Positions 43,071-52,173 of a stretch of 64,000 nucleotides of DNA are shown one piece after another. Made by a program: the position numbers and the translations under genes. The DNA is from Imperialibacter sp964351395. Lineage in GTDB: Bacteria; Bacteroidota; Bacteroidia; Cytophagales; Cyclobacteriaceae. Below the pieces are notes generated by a model, which ran no database searches, had not been told where the DNA came from, and was given only the letters and a program-made list of their open reading frames with translations. Each line of letters starts with the position of its first letter. The first letter of the stretch is position 1. Where the stretch lies: assembly GCA_964351395.1 (NCBI GenBank), contig CAYGOF010000001.1, forward strand, positions 124,001 through 188,000. The letters run 5' to 3'.

Positions 43071-45623
43071 CTACTCTTTCTTTTCTTTTTTCACTTTCTT
43101 TTTCTTCAAAGAAATCACCAACTGATCGGCATCCGTTACATGATCAGCAAGGATCACGTCACCCTCCTCAATTTCTCCTCTAAGAATTTCCTCTGCAACT
43201 GGGTCTTCAAGGTATTTCTGAATAGCTCTGTTCAAAGGCCTCGCTCCGTATTGTGGATCATATCCTTTGTCCGACAAGAAATCTTTTGCCTTATCAGTCA
43301 GCTCTACCTGATAACCAAGGTCAGTAATTCTTTTGAATAGCTTACCAAGTGTGATATCAATGATCTTGTGAATATGCTCCCTTTCAAGGCTATTGAAGAT
43401 GATGATATCATCCAACCTGTTCAGAAATTCCGGGCTAAAGGTCTTTTTCAAAGCACTCTGGATGGTTGATTTCATCATCTCATCCATGCTATTCTGCCTT
43501 GACTGTGTGGCAAAACCAATTCCTGCTCCAAAATCCTTCAAATCACGCACACCAATATTGGAAGTCATGATGATAATTGTGTTCCTGAAATCCACTCTTC
43601 TTCCAAGTCCATCGGTTAGAATGCCATCATCAAGCACCTGAAGCAATATATTGAACACATCCGGGTGTGCTTTCTCAATCTCATCAAGCAACACCACAGA
43701 ATAAGGCTTCCTGCGTACTTTCTCAGTCAGCTGACCACCCTCTTCATAACCCACGTATCCCGGAGGCGCTCCCACAAGTCTTGACACAGAGAATTTCTCC
43801 ATGTATTCACTCATATCGATGCGCACCAAAGAATCGTCTTTATCGAAAAGGTAAGTAGAAAGTACTTTGGCCAATTCTGTTTTTCCAACCCCAGTAGGTC
43901 CAAGGAAAACAAACGAACCAATTGGCTTTTTTGGATCTTTCAAGCCCACTCTGGTACGCTGAATAGACCTGACAAGTTTCTTGATCGCCTCTTCCTGGCC
44001 AACTACTTTACCAGCAAGCTCTTCGCCCATTTTCAGCAGCTTGTTGCCCTCCTTCTGTGCGACCCTACTTGCCGGAATGCCGGTCATCATCGCAATTACT
44101 TCGGCTACACTTTCCTCGTCAACAGCATAGCGCTTCGACTTGGTTTCCTCTTCCCAACGGGTTTTAGCATTCTCCAGTTCTTCGATCAGCTTCTTCTCCT
44201 TATCTCTAAGTTGAGCAGCCTCTTCATATTTCTGGCTTTTCACCACCCGGTTCTTTTCCTTCTTTACATCTTCAATTCGCTCTTCCAATTGAACGATGTC
44301 TTCCGGAACATGAATATTATTGATGTGCACACGTGCACCAGCTTCATCCAAAACATCGATCGCTTTGTCGGGCAGGAACCTGTCGCTAATATATCTATCA
44401 GACAATGTCACACAAGATTGGATTGCCTCCGGTGTGTAGTTCACATGGTGATGTGACTCATACTTGTCTTTGATATTGTTCAATATCTGTATCGTTTCTT
44501 CCGGAGTAGTGGCATCTACCATTACAACCTGGAAACGACGTGCCAGGGCACCGTCTTTCTCAATGTACTGACGGTACTCATCTAGCGTGGTAGCACCAAT
44601 ACATTGTATTTCGCCACGAGCCAAAGCCGGCTTGAACATATTGGAAGCATCCAGCGAGCCAGATGCACCACCTGCCCCTACAATAGTGTGTAGTTCGTCA
44701 ATGAAAAGAATTACATCCGGTGATTTCTCAATTTCATTCATAACCGCCTTCATACGCTCTTCGAACTGGCCACGGTACTTTGTGCCAGCCACCAAAGAAG
44801 CAAGATCAAGTGTTACTACTCTCTTATTGAAAAGCACCCGCGACACTTTCTTCTGCACAATCCTCAGTGCAAGACCTTCGGCAATGGCAGTTTTACCAAC
44901 ACCAGGCTCACCGATCAGGATAGGGTTATTCTTTTTGCGACGACTAAGAATCTGAGCAACCCGCTCAATTTCTTTTTCCCGACCAACAATTGGGTCGAGC
45001 TTATCATCCTCCGCCATTTTGGTAAGGTCTCGGCCAAAATTATCAAGCACAGGTGTCCTGGATTTTTCGCCGCCTTTAGCTGCGCCAGCTTCTCCTCTAC
45101 CTGAAGATCCACCACCACCGCTACCAAATATTCTTGAAGAGGAGTCATCGTCGGTGTCGTCGGTATCCGACGAGGCCAACGGGTTTTCGGTTTGATATTC
45201 CAATAGCTCTTTCACGACTTCGTATGTTACGTCAAACTTCTCAAGAATTTGAGTCGCTATATTGTCTTCATCTCTAAGGATCGAAAGCAATAAGTGCTCT
45301 GTGCCAATAAGTTGGCTTTTAAATATCTTGGCTTCGAGATAGGTGATTTTCAACACCTTTTCCGACTGCCTTGTCAAAGGAATATTAGCGAGGTTCTTTA
45401 CGTTGCTAGTAGCAGTGCCTTTTGTTGCTTGCTCCAAAGCCGACCTTAGCTCCTCAAGAGAAACGCCCAGCTTTTTCAGCAAGCCAACAGCCACACCTTC
45501 GCCTTCTCTTATCATTCCTAACAACAGATGTTCCGTGCCTATATAGTCGTGTCCGAGACGAAGTGCCTCTTCTCTGCTAAGAGAAATTACCTCCTTGACT
45601 CTATTAGAAAATTTTGCTTCCAT
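43071..45623 (-). CDS. clpC: ATP-dependent Clp protease ATP-binding subunit ClpC
   Basis: An 850-residue AAA+ unfoldase that feeds proteins to ClpP. Two ClpN repeats (about 5-140), a Ser/Gly/Asp-rich linker (148-190) unusual in its SSSRIFGSGGGGSSGRG stretch, AAA-1 with GEPGVGKT (238-245) and FIDELHTI, a UVR/middle domain (QLRDKEKKLIEELENAK), AAA-2 with GPTGVGKT and LLDEIEKAHPDVFN. The C-terminus ends in a lysine-rich tail (KKKKVKKEKKE). A palindrome lies 38 bases upstream. clpP is not in the window. Confidence 0.95.
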   Translation of the reverse strand: MEAKFSNRVKEVISLSREEALRLGHDYIGTEHLLLGMIREGEGVAVGLLKKLGVSLEELRSALEQATKGTATSNVKNLANIPLTRQSEKVLKITYLEAKIFKSQLIGTEHLLLSILRDEDNIATQILEKFDVTYEVVKELLEYQTENPLASSDTDDTDDDSSSRIFGSGGGGSSGRGEAGAAKGGEKSRTPVLDNFGRDLTKMAEDDKLDPIVGREKEIERVAQILSRRKKNNPILIGEPGVGKTAIAEGLALRIVQKKVSRVLFNKRVVTLDLASLVAGTKYRGQFEERMKAVMNEIEKSPDVILFIDELHTIVGAGGASGSLDASNMFKPALARGEIQCIGATTLDEYRQYIEKDGALARRFQVVMVDATTPEETIQILNNIKDKYESHHHVNYTPEAIQSCVTLSDRYISDRFLPDKAIDVLDEAGARVHINNIHVPEDIVQLEERIEDVKKEKNRVVKSQKYEEAAQLRDKEKKLIEELENAKTRWEEETKSKRYAVDEESVAEVIAMMTGIPASRVAQKEGNKLLKMGEELAGKVVGQEEAIKKLVRSIQRTRVGLKDPKKPIGSFVFLGPTGVGKTELAKVLSTYLFDKDDSLVRIDMSEYMEKFSVSRLVGAPPGYVGYEEGGQLTEKVRRKPYSVVLLDEIEKAHPDVFNILLQVLDDGILTDGLGRRVDFRNTIIIMTSNIGVRDLKDFGAGIGFATQSRQNSMDEMMKSTIQSALKKTFSPEFLNRLDDIIIFNSLEREHIHKIIDITLGKLFKRITDLGYQVELTDKAKDFLSDKGYDPQYGARPLNRAIQKYLEDPVAEEILRGEIEEGDVILADHVTDADQLVISLKKKKVKKEKKE

Positions 45624-45660
45624 AAAATGGTATATCCTGTATTAGAGTAAAAATAAATTT

Positions 45661-45682
45661 TTAGTAGCGCAATTACTACTAA
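45661..45682. promoter_or_regulatory. Inverted repeat upstream of clpC
   Basis: TTAGTAG (45661-45667), eight bases, CTACTAA (45676-45682): a perfect seven-base inverted repeat in the 126-base gap between the WbqC stop and the clpC start. It could be an operator for clpC or a weak terminator for WbqC. Confidence 0.35.
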
Positions 45683-45749
45683 TTGATGGTCGATTTGAAT
45701 CTATTTAACACCAGCCTTCCCTCAAATGTTCACTTTGCAATTCTGCTAC

Positions 45750-46394
45750 TCAAAAGGGCCACGCTACTGAGGACTTCTTAATTATCTGACCCGCATTCGG
45801 GCCCTCACAAAAGATCAAATCGAGAATGGAGAGGTTAGGGACAAATTCGCTGCCAAAGTTTTGCTGATATTCGGCAGGCCGGAAGTGTGTTGTTTCCCCT
45901 AAAGCACTCTTAGGGCTAATTTTCGACCTCAAATCGGTAAAATCAAAATCTTTCGGCAATAAATATTTTTCTGACTGAGAAAATTTATCTGACAGTCCGG
46001 CGCATTTCAGACATAATGACAGCAGTCGAGCATTAAAGTCGATTAGTTTCTCAGTAGGCTCTAAAATGGCCAATTCAAAATCTTCTGCGAAATACTCAAA
46101 GAACGGCGACTTGTTGTAGGCAGAAAGAACGCTTTTCCAAAATGGCCGTTGCCACCGAATGCTGTTGTCGATCTTCACTTCCAAAAAAGGCATCTTCGGA
46201 GCAACATGCCTGATGGGCACTATCAATGGCAAGGCACCATTGGCACCAAGGATGATGCAGCGGTTACGATACGATTGCTTTACATAATGTTCATGTACAT
46301 CGAAAATCACTTGATCGCAGGCATCCCAAAGAGCGAAAAACTCAATACACGGAAGCAGCGGGAATTCACAAACAACTATCCTTTTCTCTCCCAC
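45750..46394 (-). CDS. WbqC-family protein
   Basis: A 214-residue soluble protein matching the WbqC group: VCEFPLLPCIEFFALWDAC at the start (the family's substrate-entry motif), HEHYVKQSYRNRCIILGANG, and WQRPFWKSVLSAYNKSPFFE in the middle. WbqC proteins are found in O-antigen loci and are thought to act in sugar or amino-sugar modification; no activity can be claimed here. GTG start overlapping the stop of the Sua5/YrdC gene by one base, so the two are coupled. Confidence 0.8.
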   Translation of the reverse strand: MGEKRIVVCEFPLLPCIEFFALWDACDQVIFDVHEHYVKQSYRNRCIILGANGALPLIVPIRHVAPKMPFLEVKIDNSIRWQRPFWKSVLSAYNKSPFFEYFAEDFELAILEPTEKLIDFNARLLSLCLKCAGLSDKFSQSEKYLLPKDFDFTDLRSKISPKSALGETTHFRPAEYQQNFGSEFVPNLSILDLIFCEGPNAGQIIKKSSVAWPF

Positions 46395-47023
46395 TATATA
46401 TATTGGCTTATGTCTCCCAGCCCTTCTCTGATCACCTCAAACTCATCATCCACACAATTCACAATTGTGCTGGGCACATTATTTCCATATCCACCATCGA
46501 TGACTGCGTCGACTAAATCTTCGTACTTCTCGTAAATGAGCCCGGGATCGGTGGAATACTCCACTACTTCATCCTCGTCGCGGATGGAAGTTGTAATGAT
46601 AGGGTTGCCTAAAACGTTCACAATTTCCCTGGGTATATTATGATCTGGCACCCTGATACCTACCGTCTTTTTATTGGCGTGCAGAATTTTGGGTACCCGA
46701 CTGCTTGCCTCGAGGATAAAAGTGAATGGGCCGGGAAGGGCCTTTTTCATGACTTTAAATACCGGCGTGGTCAAATGACGGGTATATTCAGCAATGTGGC
46801 TGAGGTCGTAACAAATGAAAGAAAGGTTCGCATTTTTCATTTTGAGACCCTTTATCCTTAGAATTTTCTCAATGGCTTTCTGATTAAAAATATCGCAACC
46901 TATGCCATATACAGTATCCGTGGGGTAGATAATTACTCCTCCATCCCTCAAAATACTAACCACCTGATCAATCTTCCTCATATCAGGATTGTCTGGGTAT
47001 ATTTTTATTAATTCTGCGCTCAT
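46394..47023 (-). CDS. L-threonylcarbamoyladenylate synthase (Sua5/YciO/YrdC family)
   Basis: A 209-residue protein of the YrdC fold. GGVIIYPTDTVYGIGCDIFN (~31-50) holds the ATP/threonine pocket, followed by KAIEKILRIKGLKMKN, PGPFTFILEAS (~100-110) and VGIRVPDHNI (~123-132). This family makes threonylcarbamoyl-AMP for the t6A modification of tRNAs that read ANN codons. YciO-like paralogues share the fold, so the enzyme assignment is likely but not certain. First gene of a probable Sua5-WbqC(-clpC) run. Confidence 0.85.
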   Translation of the reverse strand: MSAELIKIYPDNPDMRKIDQVVSILRDGGVIIYPTDTVYGIGCDIFNQKAIEKILRIKGLKMKNANLSFICYDLSHIAEYTRHLTTPVFKVMKKALPGPFTFILEASSRVPKILHANKKTVGIRVPDHNIPREIVNVLGNPIITTSIRDEDEVVEYSTDPGLIYEKYEDLVDAVIDGGYGNNVPSTIVNCVDDEFEVIREGLGDISQYI

Positions 47024-47152
47024 ATAAATCCCTCTTTACTTACTTCAACAACGTTTTTGACTCCTAAAAGAATCTTTTTGCATCAAAAAATTCCAAATCC
47101 TGTTAAATACTCTAAACTTTGATCCCGCTAATTTAACTGAAGTTGAACAGGT

Positions 47153-48190
47153 ATGACAAAACGCAATATACTGGTTGGAGCAATTGTGGTGTTTTCCACA
47201 CTGGTATCTTCCTTCGCATTTTATGGCTATCAGGTGCTTTTCACACCCAATTTTTTAACAGAGACAGACGGAGATAAGCCATTTATCATAGAAAAAGGGG
47301 CTACTTTCAAAGATGTACAAAACTCTTTGTACGACAACGGCTATGTGACCGATTTGGTCTCTTTTAGCTTCCTTGCAAAATTAATGAGTTATGACGAGGC
47401 TGTGAAACCTGGGTATTATATCATTCGGGAGGACATGAGCAATATTGATGCGATCAGAATGCTGCGTGCCGGCTTGCAGGTGCCGGTTGACATCACATTC
47501 AGCAATATTCGCCTGATGAGTGAGCTCCCGGAAAAACTTAGTAAAAACTTGATGATGTCAGAGCAAGAACTTGAAGCCCTTCTACTCAACGACTCAGTAG
47601 CTGAAGCCTATGGTTTTACTAAGCAGACCTTTATCAGCATGTTCATTCCCAATACTTATGAAGTGTACTGGACCATTACCGGGAAGGCCTTTTTGGATCG
47701 AATGAAGGACGAGTACACCAGGTTTTGGAGTGATCAGAGAAAAGAGAAAGCCGAGGCATTGGGTATGACGCCCATACAAATTTCGACGCTGGCCTCCATT
47801 GTACAGGCGGAAACGATAAAAAAAGAAGAAAGTGCAACCATCGCCGGGCTTTATCTTAACAGGTTAAAACAAGGCATGCCACTACAAGCTGATCCCACCG
47901 TCAAATTTGCCATTGGTGACTTCGCCATACAGCGACTATTGATCAAAGACCTTGAGATAGATTCGCCCTACAATACCTATCGCAAAGCTGGCTTGCCTCC
48001 AGGCCCTATCAACATGCCGACCATACAGAATATTGATGCGGTGCTAAACTATGAAAAGCACAAGTACCTGTACATGTGCGCAAAAGAAGACTTTTCAGGT
48101 AACCATGCCTTTGCTACCAACCTGGTGGATCACAATGAAAACGCCCGTCGCTTTCAAAATGCGTTGAATAAAGCCAAAATATTTAGATAG
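47153..48190 (+). CDS. mltG: Endolytic murein transglycosylase
   Basis: A 345-residue inner-membrane enzyme that cuts nascent glycan strands and so sets their length. One N-terminal membrane helix (6-25), a LysM-like region (about 40-110), then the catalytic YceG domain: LASIVQAETIKKEES contains the active-site Glu220, followed by AGLYLNRLKQGMPLQADPTV and YNTYRKAGLPPGPINMP. Normal length. The next gene (thioesterase) begins one base after the stop codon, so they are likely co-transcribed. Confidence 0.93.
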   Translation: MTKRNILVGAIVVFSTLVSSFAFYGYQVLFTPNFLTETDGDKPFIIEKGATFKDVQNSLYDNGYVTDLVSFSFLAKLMSYDEAVKPGYYIIREDMSNIDAIRMLRAGLQVPVDITFSNIRLMSELPEKLSKNLMMSEQELEALLLNDSVAEAYGFTKQTFISMFIPNTYEVYWTITGKAFLDRMKDEYTRFWSDQRKEKAEALGMTPIQISTLASIVQAETIKKEESATIAGLYLNRLKQGMPLQADPTVKFAIGDFAIQRLLIKDLEIDSPYNTYRKAGLPPGPINMPTIQNIDAVLNYEKHKYLYMCAKEDFSGNHAFATNLVDHNENARRFQNALNKAKIFR

Positions 48191-48191
48191 G

Positions 48192-48596
48192 ATGTATACC
48201 CACGAAACCCAGGTAAGAGTACGATACGCTGAAACCGACCAAATGGGCTATGCCTACTATGGCAATTATGCAGCTTACTATGAGGTGGCGCGGGTAGAAT
48301 GTATTCGTTCGTTGGGATTCTCCTACAAAAAACTCGAAGAAATGGGCGTGATGCTGCCGGTACTAGAACTGCACACCTGGTACCTCTTGCCCGCCCGCTA
48401 CGACGAACTGCTGACCATTAAGGTAGTGATCCCCAAATTGCCTACCCTGAAGATTTTATTCCAATACGAAATTTTCAATGAAGAAGGCAAGCTAATCAAT
48501 CGGGGAGAAACGACGCTGGTGTTTATCAATATGAAAACAGGCAAGCCCATGCGGATGCCTGAGGTGATGGGGAAGTTGCTGGAGGGGTATTTTTGA
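48192..48596 (+). CDS. Acyl-CoA thioesterase, YbgC/4HBT hot-dog family
   Basis: A 134-residue hot-dog-fold enzyme. VRYAETDQMGYAYYGNYAAY carries the catalytic Asp16 of the YbgC/4-hydroxybenzoyl-CoA thioesterase family, followed by YYEVARVECIRSLGFSYKKL. It hydrolyses acyl-CoA or acyl-ACP thioesters; chain preference is not readable. It follows mltG with one base between and is likely in the same operon. Confidence 0.88.
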   Translation: MYTHETQVRVRYAETDQMGYAYYGNYAAYYEVARVECIRSLGFSYKKLEEMGVMLPVLELHTWYLLPARYDELLTIKVVIPKLPTLKILFQYEIFNEEGKLINRGETTLVFINMKTGKPMRMPEVMGKLLEGYF

Positions 48597-48746
48597 AGAT
48601 GGTATAATGTAAGTAGTAAGAAGTAATCACTAATCGGTGAGGTGCTTAGCATACGGCGAGTAGGAAGATTTGAAGTGTAAAAAGTGATGCGTATCTCTAC
48701 TATTTACCACTTACTGATCACCAACTACTTTTTTTCTTCTTCCCTA

Positions 48747-48777
48747 TTGGCATATATCACCCAAACCACTACATTTG
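48747..48777 (+). promoter_or_regulatory. Promoter of tRNA-Ser
   Basis: TTG (48747-48749), 20 bases, TACATTTG (48770-48777). Transcription would start near 48784, 18 bases before the mature tRNA. Confidence 0.7.
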
Positions 48778-48801
48778 CAATCCGTTTGAAGAACGGCAAA
48801 C

Positions 48802-48886
48802 AGAGGAGTGGCAGAGCGGTCGAATGCGGCGGTCTTGAAAACCGTTGAACTGCGAGGTTCCGGGGGTTCGAATCCCTCCTCCTCTG
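48802..48886 (+). tRNA. tRNA-Ser(TGA)
   Basis: An 85-base class II tRNA. The acceptor stem AGAGGAG (48802-48808) pairs with CTCCTCT (48879-48885), discriminator G at 48886. The anticodon loop is CTTGAAA with TGA at 48836-48838. A long variable arm (about 48845-48868) and a T-arm with TTCGAAT complete it; CCA is not encoded. It reads UCA and wobble UCN serine codons. A terminator follows nine bases later, and two degraded copies of its 3' half lie beyond. Confidence 0.93.
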
Positions 48887-48894
48887 CTGAAACA

Positions 48895-48923
48895 AGAGCT
48901 AGGCGAAAGTCTGGCTCTTTTTG
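48895..48923 (+). terminator. Terminator of tRNA-Ser
   Basis: AGAGCTAG (48895-48902), eight-base loop, CTGGCTCT (48911-48918), then five T's. The same hairpin recurs at 49022-49050 inside the repeat. Confidence 0.8.
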
Positions 48924-48954
48924 TTTGTAGCTTTCCAAACATCACACAATACAT

Positions 48955-49130
48955 CGTTGAACTGCGAGGTTATGGGGCGGTTCGCCGTTGCGATTCGAAT
49001 CCCTCCTCCTCTGCTGAAACAAGAGCTGGGCGAAAGTCTGGCTCTTTTTGTTTGTCACTTTCCAAACATCACGCAATACATCGTTGAACTGCGAGGTTCC
49101 GGGAGATGATCATTGCGGTTCAATCCTCCT
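48955..49130 (+). repeat. Two imperfect tandem copies of the tRNA-Ser 3' half plus terminator
   Basis: The segment beginning CGTTGAACTGCGAGGTT occurs at 48843 (inside the tRNA), 48955 and 49082. The second copy runs 127 bases, keeps the 3' T-arm and acceptor strand and the terminator hairpin (49022-49050), but has 15 extra bases at the T-loop (block 48978-48998). The third copy keeps only about 50 bases and is degraded. Neither has a 5' half, so neither can fold as a tRNA. Confidence 0.85.
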
Positions 49131-49146
49131 GCCAGGTCAAAACAAA

Positions 49147-49172
49147 AGCCTGTGAAGGAATCCTCACAGGCT
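49147..49172 (-). terminator. Terminator of the haem-binding lipoprotein gene
   Basis: AGCCTGTGA (49147-49155), eight-base loop, TCACAGGCT (49164-49172). On the minus strand it is followed by TTTGTTTTG, 63 bases after the gene's stop. Confidence 0.75.
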
Positions 49173-49235
49173 CTACTTTCATTAATTTCAATTGACAACC
49201 AATTAACTAATTAACAGTCAGCGCAGTAATTGGTG

Positions 49236-51911
49236 TCACTCCCCTCCCTGAAACACCTCATTCCCTTCATTGCCACCAGCCATCAAATAAGCCAGCAGGT
49301 CCTTAAGTTCTTCCTCATTCAGCCTGTTAACCAGTCCGGGAAACATGAGAGAAATATAGGAGTACTTGGTGCTCACCACTTCACTTTTGGAAATAGTGCG
49401 AGTGACCTCAGGAGCAAATGGGTTTTGGAAAATGGTATAAGTATCATCTGTTTCATTCGTTAATCGCCCAACAATGGAGCTGCCGTCTTTCATAGTAAAC
49501 ACTGTTGAGGCATACTGGTCAGACACTACCTTGTTGGGGTCGATAATCGCTTCCAGCATGTCTTTCTTAGAAAACCTTGTTCCCAGCTGGGTCAGGTCAG
49601 GTCCAATACCACCACCTTCCCCTTGCATGGCATGGCACGATACGCAGCGGGTAGCGGCAAACATATTCTTGCCTTGCAGAAAATTCCTGGTGCTCGAATC
49701 TCCCTCTACAAGTGGAAGCGCTTCCTCCACAGTCCATTGCCGTCCGGGGCCTTTTGGTGAAGGGGCATTATTTGCCAGGTCATTGCCATTGTTAGTCAGT
49801 AGGTCTCCACCCGATAGTTTGTCGTAATATGTCACTTTGTCTTGAGGTACGTTTGTCAATGCTGCCTGCCTCGCCTTGTTGATAAAGCCCACATAGCTCA
49901 CGCCTCCTTTGTAGCCAAAAGCTTTATTGAACCAAGTGAAATATTTTTCGGACAACTCTGGGCTCCAACCCGTTTTGGCAGCACTCAATACAGTGGCCAG
50001 GTAGGTTTGCTGCGCCGGTGGCACTTTCGAAAGCATGCTGGCGATGTCCATCCCATACTGCGGGTTCCTCAAAATCAGGTCTGAAGAGGCACTGGCCGTC
50101 TTTTCCCCTGGATCGTCTTTAGCATTGTCGAGCATCGCCAGTGTTTTCTCGGTTCCCTTTGCATCGTCGAGATATACCAAGAGCTTGCTGATGCCCCGAT
50201 TTAACTTATTGGAACTTGCAGGGAATGATTCGTTCAAATAAGCAGCTACTTGTGTCTTTATTTGACCTGTAGGCGCTCCCATTCGTGCTATCACCAGTTC
50301 AATGGCACGCAAAAGATCGACTTGCTGCATTTCAGTGAGAGCTGTGTAGTCAATGCCCACAAGAGCATTCAGGGCAGCATTATTTTGGCTTTTGTCCCCA
50401 TGGCGAGACAAAGCAATCATCGCCTGGGTAAGCGCAACAGGCTGCTTTTCTGCCAAAGCCTTGGCCTGCCACTGGGCTACCGGCTGATGTTCCACGGCGA
50501 TTCTAGCGGCAAAGCGAACAAAGCGGTCCGCATGGCTCAAATACGGCCAGGCAAACTCAATGGCGCCATCCTGAGGATCGCTATGATACGCTTCCAATTG
50601 TTTTCTGATTTCGGCAGCTTCGGTTCCAGGTGCAACAGCAGGGGCTGCAACGGACTCATCGCCTGTATAACTCACCCGATACAAGTCAGATTGCAACCTT
50701 CTTCCGCCAGTAAGGAAATACAACGAACCATCAGGGCCAAAGATGCCGTCGGTCAGCGGCAATGGAACACCGGAAAGGAATTCCTGTGGCTCAGCGGTGA
50801 AAGACGCTCCGTCGGGGTTCAGGAAAATCGCGTAAATGATGCCGAAGCTCCAGTCGGAAGCAAACAGTGCTTTCTGGTACTTAGACGGAAACTTAGCATT
50901 TTTTCCGTGGATGAGGTTGGTGGGTGAACCCTGGCCAATATTGATCACTGGCGACAAATTGTCTGGATAGTCGGGCGACCATTTGCTATTGCCGGTGCGC
51001 CAACCGTATTCACTTCCGCTGGTTACGTGGCAAATTCTGGTAGGGCGGTACCAGGGCATACCAAAATCCCATTCCATGTCAGAATCGTAGGTAAAAAGCT
51101 CTCCTTGCTCGTTGAACGCAATATCGAACGGATTACGATAGCCAGCACTCACCATTTCCCAATTAGTGCCTTCCGGATTGATCTTCGCTATCCAGCCTCC
51201 TGGTGCCATGCGGTCGTTGGCATGGCCTCTGGGATCTTTTATTAAAGGAAAAAGATTGTCCTGCTGCCATACTTTTGGGTACCAGTAAGCGTCCATTTCA
51301 GGCGCATCGGTATGGTTGCCGGCAACAACAAATATGGACTTACCGTCAGGTGCCAGCACCACACTATGCGGTCCATGTTCTCCTGCTCCATTGAGCAATT
51401 TTATCAACGTAATTTTTTCAAACTGATCGTCACCGTCCATGTCTTGAAGGCGATATAGGCCACTGGTTTTTTCAAACTCGTCATTGCCCCAGTGGTTAAC
51501 CATCACGTAAAGGCTGTTGAAAGCGTACAAAAGCCCCTGGGCATAACCCATGCCTAGTTTTCCGGCAGTCGTATCACCAGGCGAAGCAGCCGGACCAACC
51601 TTCAACTCTTCAACGCCAAGCACATCGCTGGAACCTCTGGCGGGTACTTGCAAGCGGTAAAGCGAACCATACTGATCCGAAGTGATCATTCTTCCCTGGT
51701 CGTCAAAAGTCATTGCTACCCATGAACCTTTGTCATTTTCAGAAGGGCTGTATAAATGCTCGCCTTCAAAACCGGGAAGTAACTTTAATTTTTCGACTTT
51801 GGGGTCAATGGTTTTTTCAGCTACCTGCTTTTTATCACTGCATTGAGAAAAAAGGAGTAAACCGATGATTGATAGAATTGCCTGCCATTGAAGGCTTTTT
51901 AAAAACGTCAT
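49236..51911 (-). CDS. PVC-type haem-binding CxxCH lipoprotein
   Basis: An 891-residue lipoprotein: the signal ends LLLFSQC, a good lipobox. The N-terminal ~400 residues form a sorbosone-dehydrogenase-like beta-propeller (GYRNPFDIAFNEQGELFTYD, LTDGIFGPDGSLYFLTGGRR); a helical HEAT-like region follows (about 440-690); the C-terminal cytochrome c domain has CVSCH (756-760) and GPDLTQLGTRF. The covalent haem and propeller suggest a periplasmic or surface electron-transferring dehydrogenase of sugars or alcohols, as proposed for this group. The start is ATG 51911. Single gene with a terminator. Confidence 0.85.
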   Translation of the reverse strand: MTFLKSLQWQAILSIIGLLLFSQCSDKKQVAEKTIDPKVEKLKLLPGFEGEHLYSPSENDKGSWVAMTFDDQGRMITSDQYGSLYRLQVPARGSSDVLGVEELKVGPAASPGDTTAGKLGMGYAQGLLYAFNSLYVMVNHWGNDEFEKTSGLYRLQDMDGDDQFEKITLIKLLNGAGEHGPHSVVLAPDGKSIFVVAGNHTDAPEMDAYWYPKVWQQDNLFPLIKDPRGHANDRMAPGGWIAKINPEGTNWEMVSAGYRNPFDIAFNEQGELFTYDSDMEWDFGMPWYRPTRICHVTSGSEYGWRTGNSKWSPDYPDNLSPVINIGQGSPTNLIHGKNAKFPSKYQKALFASDWSFGIIYAIFLNPDGASFTAEPQEFLSGVPLPLTDGIFGPDGSLYFLTGGRRLQSDLYRVSYTGDESVAAPAVAPGTEAAEIRKQLEAYHSDPQDGAIEFAWPYLSHADRFVRFAARIAVEHQPVAQWQAKALAEKQPVALTQAMIALSRHGDKSQNNAALNALVGIDYTALTEMQQVDLLRAIELVIARMGAPTGQIKTQVAAYLNESFPASSNKLNRGISKLLVYLDDAKGTEKTLAMLDNAKDDPGEKTASASSDLILRNPQYGMDIASMLSKVPPAQQTYLATVLSAAKTGWSPELSEKYFTWFNKAFGYKGGVSYVGFINKARQAALTNVPQDKVTYYDKLSGGDLLTNNGNDLANNAPSPKGPGRQWTVEEALPLVEGDSSTRNFLQGKNMFAATRCVSCHAMQGEGGGIGPDLTQLGTRFSKKDMLEAIIDPNKVVSDQYASTVFTMKDGSSIVGRLTNETDDTYTIFQNPFAPEVTRTISKSEVVSTKYSYISLMFPGLVNRLNEEELKDLLAYLMAGGNEGNEVFQGGE

Positions 51912-52173
51912 GAGGTATGTGTTAGGTATTGTCACTAAATCTAAAAAAATACTTTTACATCATCGTTCACTTATTTTCCAAAAGGTAAAAACGATGTAGT
52001 TAAATAACTAAAAGCGTCACACCAAGAATATTCCCGTTAATTCCCTTCGGATAATTAAATCATCGTTAACTTTCTAAACAGCCAATTTTTCGTTTCCCTT
52101 TTTGTAATAAACAGTGTAGTTTCATCACTAATACTGACGAAATCCAATCAGTCAACCCAAACTACTACTCACT

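Noticed and set aside
48955..49130. Further functional tRNA-Ser genes or a CRISPR array
   Set aside because: The units have no 5' tRNA half and no CRISPR-like short repeat/spacer regularity; only three imperfect copies exist, at 112 and 127 bases.
50250..50927. A 225-codon open frame on the plus strand inside the haem-binding lipoprotein gene
   Set aside because: It is antisense to a gene with clear domains, has no recognisable domain and its composition reads as a shadow of the other strand.
51997..52010. Inverted repeat TAGTTA-AA-TAACTA before the NatA-like gene
   Set aside because: It is short, AT-rich and 160 bases from the start codon, so chance is a sufficient explanation.
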